Shown one piece after another: positions 24,376 to 33,100 of a stretch of DNA of 64,000 bases. Below the pieces are notes generated by a model. That model was not told the origin of the DNA. It did not search any database and saw only the letters and a list, made by a program, of their open reading frames with translations. Numbering within the stretch: the first letter of the stretch is position 1; every line of letters starts with the position of its first letter. A program made the translations under genes and the position numbers. This stretch comes from Sphingomonas citri (GTDB taxonomy: Bacteria; Pseudomonadota; Alphaproteobacteria; Sphingomonadales; Sphingomonadaceae): the NCBI RefSeq assembly GCF_019429485.1, contig NZ_JAHXZN010000008.1, forward strand, positions 62,001-126,000. The letters run 5' to 3'.

Positions 24376-26193
24376 ATGGAACAACAGGCACTCGTCATCG
24401 CGCTGATCGGCGCGCTCGGCATCGGCGCGCAATGGGTGGCGTGGCGCACCGGCTGGCCCGCGATCGCGCTGATGCTCGTCGCCGGCGTCGTCGCGGGGCC
24501 GGTGACCGGCCTGATCGACCCGCATCGCACCTTCGGCGCGCTGCTCGAGCCGCTCGTCTCGGTCGCTGTCGCGATCATCCTCTTCGAGGGCGGGCTCAGC
24601 CTCAACTTCCGCGAGCTGCGCCGCACCGACGGCGCGGTGACGCGGCTGCTGCTGGTGGGCGTGCCGGTCGGCTGGCTGCTCGGCGCACTCGCCTGCTACT
24701 ATATCGGTGGCTTGGTGTGGCCGGTCGCGATCCTGTTCGCGGGCATCCTCGTCGTCACCGGGCCGACCGTGGTGCTCCCGCTGCTGCGGCAGAGCAACAT
24801 CGCCGCGCGGCCGCGCGCGATCCTCAAATGGGAGGCGATCGTCAACGACCCGATCGGCGCGTTGTGCGGCGTCGTCACCTACGAGTATCTCCGCCGCGCC
24901 GGCGAGGGCGTGACGATCCCGCAGCTTTTGCTGTCGCTGCTCGCCGCGAGCGTGGTGTCGGGGCTGATCGGCTATGGCGCGGCGCGCGCGGTCGCCTGGG
25001 CCTTCCCGCGCGGGCACGTCCCCGAATATCTCAAAGCGCCGGTGCTGCTGGTGGCGGTGATCGGCACCTTCGTCGTGTCCAACCTCGTCCAGCAGGAGAC
25101 CGGGCTGCTGGCGGTGACGGTGATGGGCGTGGCGCTCGCCAACCTGCGGCTCGACTCGCTGCGCGACATCCATCCGTTCAAGGAGAATGTCACCGTCCTG
25201 CTGATCTCGGGCGTGTTCGTGCTGCTGTCGGCGACGCTCAACCTGGGCGTGCTCGAGCGCTTCGAGTGGCGCTTCGCCGCCTTCCTGCTGGCGCTGCTGT
25301 TCCTGGTGCGACCCGCCACGGTGCTGCTCAGCCTCGCCTTCACGCGCGTGCCCTGGAACGAGCGGCTGCTGGTCGCCTGGATCGCGCCGCGCGGCATCGT
25401 CGCGGTGGCGATCTCGGGGCTATTCGCGCTGCGGCTGGGCAATCTCGGCTATGACGACGGCTCGATCCTGGTCACGCTGTCCTTCGCGGTGGTGGTGGCG
25501 ACGATCGTGGCGCACGGCTTCTCGATCGGCGCGGTGGCGCGCTGGCTCAAGGTGACCGGCCCGACCGAGCGCGGGCTGCTGATCGTCGGCGCGACGCCGT
25601 GGAGCATCGCGCTCGCGGCGCAGCTGCGCCAGCTCGACGTGCCGGTGACGATCTGCGACACCAGCTGGCAGCGGCTCGCGCCGGCGCGGCGCGGCGGGAT
25701 CGACACCTATCACGGCGAGATCCTCGCCGAGGCGACCGAGGACCGGCTCGACCTGTCGCGCTACCAGGTGCTCGTCGCCACGACCGACAATGAGGCGTAT
25801 AACGCGCTGGTGTGCAACGAATTCGCCCCCGAGCTCGGCCGCGACAACGTGTATCAGCTCGGCGCCGGCACGCACGAGGACGATCGCCGCGCGCTGCCCG
25901 CCTCGCTGCGCGGCCGCGCGCTCTTCACCAGCGGGCATGGCGTCGAGGAGATCGTCCGCCGCGTCGACGACGGCTGGGCGTTCCGCAAGACGCGGATCAC
26001 CGATAAGTTCAACTATGAGACCGCGCGCGCCGACCTGGCCGACGAGGCCGACATGCTGCTGCTGCTGCGTAAGGGCGCGCCGATGCGCTTCTTCTCGCAC
26101 GCCAGCCGGCCGGTGCCGCAGTCAGGCGACACGATCATCAGCTTCGGTCCGCCCGCCGGGGTGCGACGCGCGCAGCAGGAGGTGAGCGTATGA
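24376..26193 (+). CDS. CPA1-type Na+(K+)/H+ antiporter with C-terminal nucleotide-binding (TrkA-N-like) domain
   Basis: 605-aa inner-membrane cation/proton antiporter. About 12 membrane helices span residues 1-390, with AIILFEGGLSLNFRELRR, TGPTVVLPLLRQSNI, the ion-site Asp in WEAIVNDPIGAL and APRGIVAVAISGLFALR. The cytoplasmic part begins GLLIVGATPWSIALAAQLRQL, a Rossmann-like RCK domain (about 395-510), which may gate transport in response to a nucleotide. The ATG at 24376 is the first good start. The stop overlaps the start of the OmpA-like lipoprotein gene (ATGA). Confidence 0.9.
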   Translation: MEQQALVIALIGALGIGAQWVAWRTGWPAIALMLVAGVVAGPVTGLIDPHRTFGALLEPLVSVAVAIILFEGGLSLNFRELRRTDGAVTRLLLVGVPVGWLLGALACYYIGGLVWPVAILFAGILVVTGPTVVLPLLRQSNIAARPRAILKWEAIVNDPIGALCGVVTYEYLRRAGEGVTIPQLLLSLLAASVVSGLIGYGAARAVAWAFPRGHVPEYLKAPVLLVAVIGTFVVSNLVQQETGLLAVTVMGVALANLRLDSLRDIHPFKENVTVLLISGVFVLLSATLNLGVLERFEWRFAAFLLALLFLVRPATVLLSLAFTRVPWNERLLVAWIAPRGIVAVAISGLFALRLGNLGYDDGSILVTLSFAVVVATIVAHGFSIGAVARWLKVTGPTERGLLIVGATPWSIALAAQLRQLDVPVTICDTSWQRLAPARRGGIDTYHGEILAEATEDRLDLSRYQVLVATTDNEAYNALVCNEFAPELGRDNVYQLGAGTHEDDRRALPASLRGRALFTSGHGVEEIVRRVDDGWAFRKTRITDKFNYETARADLADEADMLLLLRKGAPMRFFSHASRPVPQSGDTIISFGPPAGVRRAQQEVSV

Positions 26194-26864
26194 GCGGGAC
26201 CGGGGTCAAGCGGATCGGGGCGATCGAGGCCGGCGCGGCGGCGCTGCTGCTCGCGCTCGCTGCCTGCTCGTCGCCGCCCGCGCGCGACCGCGGCAATGCC
26301 GCCGACGTCGCCGAGGTGGCCGACCATGCCGACAACGTCGCCGCGCCCGGCAACGACACCGAGGCGGTGGCGCCGCCCAGGTCGATCCTGCGTCCGGAGG
26401 TCGCCGCCCCGGTGTCGGAGCCAGAGGCGCCGCGCGCCGAGGACGCCGTGGTCGGCTTCGACGAGGCCGGCAAGATCCTGACCGACGAGGCGACGGCGGC
26501 GCTCGACGCGCTGGTCGCCAGCCCCGCGGCGCGCGCCGGCGGCGCCTTCACGCTGCGAGGTCACAGCGACTCGCGCGGCGACGATCGCGCCAACCTGCGC
26601 GCGTCGCGCCGCCGCGCCGAGACGGTCCGCGACTATCTCGCCGATAAGGGGATCGACCCGGCCCGAATGACCGTCATCGCGCTCGGGGAAACCACCCCGC
26701 TCGTCCCCAACGCGCACCCCGACGGCAGCGACGACCCCGTCGCCCGCCAGAAGAACCGCCGCGTCGAGGTGCATGTCGCGCCGCCCGCGCCCGCGCCCGC
26801 CGCCACCCTCGCGGCGGAAGGCGACGACGCGGCCACCGGCAATGCCGCGGCGCCGACCGAGTAG
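26190..26864 (+). CDS. OmpA family peptidoglycan-binding lipoprotein
   Basis: 224 aa. The N-terminal hydrophobic stretch ends in a lipobox LAAC (Cys26). An acidic, Ala-rich spacer (27-85) leads to an OmpA_C-like domain at about 88-195: LRGHSDSRGDD, ANLRASRRRAETVRDYL, VIALGETTPLVPN and QKNRRVEVHV, which carry the residues that bind meso-diaminopimelate in peptidoglycan. The tail is Ala/Pro-rich. Translationally coupled to the antiporter upstream (ATGA), which is unusual and hints at an envelope-anchored partner for it (inference). Confidence 0.85.
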   Translation: MSGTGVKRIGAIEAGAAALLLALAACSSPPARDRGNAADVAEVADHADNVAAPGNDTEAVAPPRSILRPEVAAPVSEPEAPRAEDAVVGFDEAGKILTDEATAALDALVASPAARAGGAFTLRGHSDSRGDDRANLRASRRRAETVRDYLADKGIDPARMTVIALGETTPLVPNAHPDGSDDPVARQKNRRVEVHVAPPAPAPAATLAAEGDDAATGNAAAPTE

Positions 26865-26895
26865 AGGACGATCCGCCGTCTGGAAGCGCGAGTGT

Positions 26896-26915
26896 GCTCC
26901 TGCGCCTGCAGGAGC
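26896..26915. terminator. 8-bp hairpin downstream of the OmpA-like gene
   Basis: GCTCCTGC (26896-26903), loop GCCT, GCAGGAGC (26908-26915). It lies 31 bp after the stop of the OmpA-like gene; no T-tract. Probable transcript end before the metalloprotease gene. Confidence 0.5.
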
Positions 26916-27024
26916 CCAGTGTCGCAAACCTCCATTCTGGCCAGTCGCGCCCCCCTGCAGAAGAGGCGGGATGCGCGGCGTGCGGCGTGCTAGCCTCGAT
27001 CGGGTCGCTACACGAAGGGCCCGC

Positions 27025-29046
27025 ATGACCAGCACCGACCGTCTCCGCCGCGCGCTCGGCGCGTCGCTCCTGCTCGCGGGGAGCGTCGCCGCCCCCGCCG
27101 TGCTCGCCCAGCATGTGCCCGCGACGCCGGTACCAGCCACCGCACCGACCCTGCTCCCGGTCAGGGTCGAGCGCGACACCGGCCAGGTGCTCGTCACCGT
27201 CCCCGCTCCCGACAGCGACGGGGTCTCGCCGCGTTTCCTCTACGCCACCGCGCTCAAGACCGGGCTGGGCTCGGCGCCGATCCGGATCGACCACGGCATG
27301 GTCGGCGACACCCAGCTGCTCGCCTTCCGCCGGCTCGGCAAGAAGGTGGCGGTGGTGTTCGAGAACCCGCGCTACCGCTCCTCGGGCGACGCGCTCGAGC
27401 GGCGCGGCGCGAGCGCGGACTTCCCGTTCAGCACGGTCGCGATGCTCGACGTCGCCGCGACCGCGCCCGACGGCGCGGTGACGGTCGACCTCGCCCCGCT
27501 GCTGCTGCGCGACACGATGCGGCTGGCCGACAAGCTCAACGCCGCGGCGAAGGGCTTCAAGCTTGTCGACTCGCTGAGCGCGGTCGACCCCGGCTCGGTC
27601 AAGGCCTTCCCCGACAACATCGAGATGGAGGCGGTGCAGACCTATGCCTCGGACACACCGGGCAAGGAGGTCGACACGATCGCACCCGACGGACGGCAGG
27701 TGAGCTTCACCGTCCACCACTCGCTGGTGCGGCTGCCCGCGCCGGGCTTCGTGCCGCGCCGCTTCGACATCCGCTCGGGCACCTTCGCGACGCCGGTGTA
27801 CGAGTTCAACACGCCGCTGGGCGCGCCGGTGCTGCAGCAATATGCCAACCACTTCCGGCTCGACAAGCTCGACCCCGGCGCGGCGCGCTCGCGCGTGCGC
27901 CAGCCGATCGTCTTCTACATCGACAACAAGGCGCCCGAGCCGATCCGCACCGCGCTGGCCGAGGGCGTGGCGTGGTGGAACCAGGCGTTCGACGCGGCCG
28001 GTTACATCGACGCCTTCCAGGTACGCGTGCTGCCCGCCGACGCCGACCCGCAGGACGTGCGCTACAACATGGTCAACTGGAACGAGCGGCGGACGCGCAG
28101 CTGGTCCTATGGCGGCGGCGTCACCGACCCGCGCACCGGCGAGATCATCAAGGGCAACGTCGTGCTCGAGGGGCTGCGGCTGCGCCAGGACATCTGGATC
28201 TTCGAGGGGCTGGTCGGTACCGCCGAGGAGAACAAGGGCACCGCCAACGATCCGGTTCGCGTCGCGCTGGCGCGGATCCGCCAGCTCGGCGCGCACGAGG
28301 TCGGCCACGCGCTCGGCTTCGCGCACAATTTCGCGGCGAGCACGCAGGATCGCGCCTCGGTGATGGACTATCCCTTCGCCAAGATCGCGCTGAACGGCGA
28401 CGCGATCGACCTGTCCGACGCCTACGCCAGCGGCATCGGCGCGTGGGACAAGTTCACCGTCGACTGGCTCTACGGCCAGCCCGCCGCAGGCACCGACCCC
28501 GACGTCGCCGCCGCGGCCAAGGCCGACGCGGCGCAGCGCGCGGGCATGCGCTACCTCACCGACATCGACGGGCGCGACTCAAGCCTGGCGGTGCCGGGCG
28601 ACAGCATGTGGGCCGAGGGCACCGACTCACCCGCGGACCTCGCGCACGTGATGGCGGTGCGCCGCGTCGCGCTGGCGCGCTTCGGCCCGGGCGTGCTCCA
28701 CGCCGGCGCGCCGCTCGCCGACCTGCGCCGCAGCTTCGTGCCGCTGTGGCTGTTCCACCGCTACGCCGTGGCGGCGATCGGCAAGACGCTCGGTGGGGTC
28801 CACTACAGCTACGCCACCGCGAGCGACAGCGCCCCGCCGCCGACACGCGCCACCGCGGTCGAGCAGGGAGAGGCGCTCGACGCGCTGATGGCGACGCTCA
28901 GCCCCGCCGCGCTCACCGTGCCGCCCGCGCTCGCGCTGACCTTGTCGGCGAGGGTCAACGGCAACGCCGACCCGCAATATGACAGCGAGGTATTCGACAC
29001 CGCGGGCGGCGCGGTGTTCGATCCCCTGGTCGCGACCCGCGCATGA
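27025..29046 (+). CDS. Zinc-dependent metalloprotease (DUF5117/DUF5118-type, metzincin motif), probably C-terminally truncated
   Basis: 673-aa secreted protease. The ATG at 27025 gives a signal peptide ending AVLAQ. The extended zinc motif HEVGHALGFAH (His424, Glu425, His428, His434) is a metzincin-type HExxHxxGxxH, followed by the Met-turn-like SVMDYPF. N-terminal segments (VSPRFLYATALKTGLG, VAVVFENPRYR, VVDSLSAVD-like KLVDSLSAVD, PIVFYIDNKAPEPIRTAL, YNMVNWNERR) match the family. Homologues I remember run well past the VFDPL motif by more than 100 residues; here the frame stops 6 codons after it (VFDPLVATRA). Loss of the end coincides with the start of the less GC-rich island. Activity may be impaired. 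Confidence 0.82.
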   Translation: MTSTDRLRRALGASLLLAGSVAAPAVLAQHVPATPVPATAPTLLPVRVERDTGQVLVTVPAPDSDGVSPRFLYATALKTGLGSAPIRIDHGMVGDTQLLAFRRLGKKVAVVFENPRYRSSGDALERRGASADFPFSTVAMLDVAATAPDGAVTVDLAPLLLRDTMRLADKLNAAAKGFKLVDSLSAVDPGSVKAFPDNIEMEAVQTYASDTPGKEVDTIAPDGRQVSFTVHHSLVRLPAPGFVPRRFDIRSGTFATPVYEFNTPLGAPVLQQYANHFRLDKLDPGAARSRVRQPIVFYIDNKAPEPIRTALAEGVAWWNQAFDAAGYIDAFQVRVLPADADPQDVRYNMVNWNERRTRSWSYGGGVTDPRTGEIIKGNVVLEGLRLRQDIWIFEGLVGTAEENKGTANDPVRVALARIRQLGAHEVGHALGFAHNFAASTQDRASVMDYPFAKIALNGDAIDLSDAYASGIGAWDKFTVDWLYGQPAAGTDPDVAAAAKADAAQRAGMRYLTDIDGRDSSLAVPGDSMWAEGTDSPADLAHVMAVRRVALARFGPGVLHAGAPLADLRRSFVPLWLFHRYAVAAIGKTLGGVHYSYATASDSAPPPTRATAVEQGEALDALMATLSPAALTVPPALALTLSARVNGNADPQYDSEVFDTAGGAVFDPLVATRA

Positions 29047-29195
29047 TCGCCATCGGCTTGCTTCCGGCTCGACGCCACGTCCTTCCACGGTCATGTCGCC
29101 CGCCGACGGACGTGCCCCGGTCCGGCGCATAGCAACTAGCCAATCGCAGCGAATGCCTTTAGGCGCTCTGCGCAGAGTCAACGAGGATTGTCGCG

Positions 29196-30026
29196 ATGAT
29201 AGGATCGACCAGCAGCCATCCCGCGACGGCGCCGCTTCATCTGTCCGACGCCGCTCGTGCCGCGATGGCGTCGTCTCGGTTCCACGATGCGGATCCGTTC
29301 CCAGTTCTTATCTTGGACGATTTCCTGCCCGAGGCTTTCGCCGCCGGCCTGCACCAGGAGATCCTAGCGCTGAAAGACCTCAGCCAATCGAACGACTACA
29401 TCTTCGCCAAGAACAAATTCGAGTATCCGACCTTGGAGGCGATCGGACCGCACGGGGCCGAACTCAAGCGTTTCCTGCTATCGGAGGAGTTCGGCGCCGC
29501 ACTGACTGCGATGTACGGGCGCCCTTTATTCGTCGACGCGAACTTCACGGGCGGCGGCGTGCACCGCGGCGGATCGGGCTCGTTCCTCGACATGCACGCC
29601 GATTTCGAGCGTCATCCTGGTGAGAAGGACTGGGTCCGCGAGCTCAACATCCTGCTCTATATGAACAAGGATTGGGCGCCCGCGCACGGCGGCGCACTGG
29701 ATCTAAAGCACGCTGATACGGGCGCGGCGAGCGCGATTGAGCCGCTCTACAACCGCTTGGTGCTGATGCTGACCAAGTCGTTCACGCTGCATGGCTACAA
29801 GCGTACCTCCTTCCCGCCGGGTTCGTATCGCAATTCGATCGCAGCCTATGCTTACTCGCGCGAGGCCGATGAGGGCCGGCTCGCCCGTCTGTCCACGACG
29901 ACGCGGTGGCAGCCGTCCGATGCCGGTTCGGTTAAGCGTACGATCGCCGCGCTTACTCCGAGGCTTGTCAGGCTGAAGCAGCGGCTGCTTGGCAGCAACA
30001 CGGCGAGAGGCGCTGGGAAGAAATAA
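29196..30026 (+). CDS. 2OG-Fe(II) oxygenase superfamily protein
   Basis: 276-aa oxygenase of the prolyl-4-hydroxylase-like double-stranded beta-helix type. The iron ligands are visible as His134 and Asp136 in MHADFE and His199 in TLHGYK, with Arg212 in PGSYRNS placed to bind 2-oxoglutarate. WVRELNILLYMNKDW is a typical core strand. The ATG at 29196 has GAGG upstream. Cytoplasmic. It lies at the left edge of the polysaccharide island, and similar oxygenases occur in surface-polysaccharide loci, so it may modify a sugar or a surface protein; its substrate is unknown. Confidence 0.82.
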   Translation: MIGSTSSHPATAPLHLSDAARAAMASSRFHDADPFPVLILDDFLPEAFAAGLHQEILALKDLSQSNDYIFAKNKFEYPTLEAIGPHGAELKRFLLSEEFGAALTAMYGRPLFVDANFTGGGVHRGGSGSFLDMHADFERHPGEKDWVRELNILLYMNKDWAPAHGGALDLKHADTGAASAIEPLYNRLVLMLTKSFTLHGYKRTSFPPGSYRNSIAAYAYSREADEGRLARLSTTTRWQPSDAGSVKRTIAALTPRLVRLKQRLLGSNTARGAGKK

Positions 30027-30162
30027 GCTCCCGGTCGATCGCTTCGGCGCGGCACAATTGCTCGTCAATGTGAGCCAAATCTCTCTGGACGCGAGGAAGT
30101 CGGCTGATTAGCCCTCGTCTGCGCGATGGGGTTCGCGTGAGTGTCCGGGGGGCTTAACTATA

Positions 30163-33100
30163 ATGAGAATTCAAGGTTCGGTGCGTATGCGCCGGTGGTC
30201 GCTCGCACTCGGCGCTAGCGTCGTGGCGATCGGTATGGCCAGCAGCCCCGCGGCGGCGCAATGCAACCCAGATCCAACGATCGCTAACGCCACGACGACC
30301 TGCGCTGGGACCGATCCAGACGGTCTCGTGGTGACGACACCCGGCTCGACGGTGAGTGTCAGCGGCGACGCGATCGTTCGCACGGGCCCTTATGCCGCCA
30401 TCGACGTGGCTGCGACCGGCGTCACGCTATCGATCGCCGGAGAGATCGACGGCAGCAGCCACGCCGGCATCCGGCTCGACGTCGGCGCGCCGTACAATCT
30501 AGCCTGCGACGACCGCCTGCCGGGCGCCCCGGTCCCATGCCCGCCGGGCTATATCTACTCAGCCTATCCCCCATCGGCGTCGGCCACTATCGCCATCGCG
30601 GCCGGCGCGAGCGTAGGCGGCGCGCACGCGCTGAGCGTCTCTCTCAGTCCGGCCAATTACGGCGCCACCGCGCGCGCGGTCGTTACCAATGCCGGGTTGA
30701 TGAGCGGCAACGCCGGCGCAGCGATCATCGTCGATCTGCCGCAGACCAGCAGCTATTCCTACAATCAGGTGAGCGTCGTCAACGGCGGATCAGGGGCAAT
30801 CGCGGGAATCACAGGTCATGTTGCCAACATCACGAACGACGGTACCATCACCGGAGTTGGCGGTACGGCGATCAACGTCAGCCGCCCGCTCTCACTGATC
30901 AACCGCGGCACGATCGTCGGCGCGGTCGTTGTTGACAGCGGCACCTCAGAGACCAGCACGATCGACTCACGCGTCGGGACGATCGACGGTAGCCTCACAT
31001 TCGGGAACGGCAACGACGTGCTGCTCGCGCGCTACGTCGATGGTGCGATCCGCACCGGCGTGACCGGCGCGATCAACGGTGGCGCCGGGCTTGATACGCT
31101 TCGCCTCGACGTCGAGACCGACGCGACGCTCGGCGCGGTGGCGTTGCCGACCAACTTCGAGCAGCTCGGGCTGAACGTGGCGAGTGGCGTCACCGCGACC
31201 CTGGGCGACGGCTTCAACGGCCCGGTCCAGCTTGCCGGCGCGGGCTCCATCGTCAACCGGACGACTCTCATCGGCAGCACGCAGGTGATCACGACCAGCG
31301 GCTTGGGCCTCGATGCACCGGTCTTCGTCAACGCCGGCACGGTGCGCACCACCGCCGGGGGCAGCTATGCGATCAACGTGTCGGCGCAGACGATCGAGAA
31401 CCAGGGAGTGATCGAGGCGGCCGGCGACGGCGTCTCGCTCGGTTTCGCTGCACAACGCTTCATCAACAGTGGCACGATCACCGCTGCGGGCACCGGGGTG
31501 TCGGCGTTCGGCGTCGCTTTCACCAACAGCGGCACGATCCGCTCGACCGCCGGTATCGGTGTCGCCCTGTCGGGATCCTACGGCGATAAGGCGATTAACA
31601 GCGGCACTATCAGCGGCGCGGTCGCCGGCGTGCGGCTGTCGACGTCGCTCGTCAACGAGGGGACGATCAGCTCGGACGGTACCGCAGTCCGGCTCGACTG
31701 GTACGGTGGCATCGACAATCGCGCCGGCGGCCGGATCAGCAGCGGCACGCTTGCGATCGGCCCGGAGGGCGGTGGCTCGCTCTATAACGCGACGGTGGTG
31801 AATGCCGGCACGATCGACGGCGACGTCGTGCTCGGCCGCGACACCCGCCCCGACAGCTACAACGGCAATCGCTACTTTGCCGCGGAGGGCGGCGTCCTCA
31901 ACGGCAACCTGACGCTGGGCGGCGGCGACACGCTGGTGGTGGGGCTCGCGGGCAGTGGCGCGGGTACGTTCGCGGGGATCAACGGCACGGTCAGCGCCAC
32001 CAACAGCACGCTGCATTATCGCGTCCGCGACACGCGCACCGCGGACGCTGCAGCCCGGGCCGGCTTCGTCTCGATTGGATACGACCTGTTCGATGGCGCG
32101 GCGCTGACGCTGACCGGTGCCAACGCGCCGCTCCAGTTCGCCGGCGATGGCAGCGTAGAACTCAGTGGCGATATCGTCGCGGGCGCCTCGCCTGCGATCA
32201 CTTCGGGCTTCGTGAGCTATGCGCCGGGTGAGCAGCAGGCTGCGTCCGGCGCGCTGGCGGTCACCAGCCACGGCACGCTGACGCTGGTGCGCGCGCCGAA
32301 CGCCAACCTCTATCCCGGCACCGCGGTGATCCTGGGCGAGCGCGACACCTTCACCAACGCGGGCACGATCCTGCTCGGCGGCGCGGTCAGCGCCGCTAGC
32401 GCGGGACGCATCGTCAACACCGGTGCGATCCGCCAGGCCGAGGGCAGCGCGGCCTCGGACGGCATCACCGGCGGCTACGGTCGGCTCGACCTCCTCAACA
32501 CCGGGACGATCGAGGTCGCCGGTACGGCGGTTCGCGGCCAATATTACGGCACGACGATCGACAATAGCGGACGGCTCGTCAGCACTGCGACGACCGCGGT
32601 GATCACTAGCAGCTATGCCGATACGATCGTCAATCGCGCCGGCGGCGTCATCGCGGGCAACGGGACAGCGGTGCGGATGTACGGCGGCACGCTGACCAAC
32701 GCAGGGACAATCACCGGCGACGTGCTGCTCGGCTTCAACGACTACGGTATCAGCTACGGCCCGGTGACCTATGTCGCGCAGGGTGGGACGATTGCGGGCG
32801 ATCTACACTTCGGCAGCGGCGACGACCAATTCGTCAGCTATAACGACGACACCGGCGTGAGCGGCACGATCGACGCAGGCGACGGTTCCGACACCTTCGT
32901 CCACGCGCGTGGAAGCAGCGGGAACGTGACGCTGGGCGCGCCGTTGCTCGCCAGCTTCGAGCGCGAGGGCGCGCGCGCGACCGGAGATGGCACCTTGCTG
33001 ACGCTGCGCGCCGACACGGCGCTAACGGCCGACCTGCTACTTTCGGGCGACGCCACCATCGTTAATACCGCGACGTTGAACGGCACTATCTTCGCGACGA

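Noticed and set aside
30967..32541. A 524-codon reverse frame inside the autotransporter gene
   Set aside because: It mirrors the repetitive forward coding sequence, has no recognisable domain, and no ribosome-binding site was noticed.
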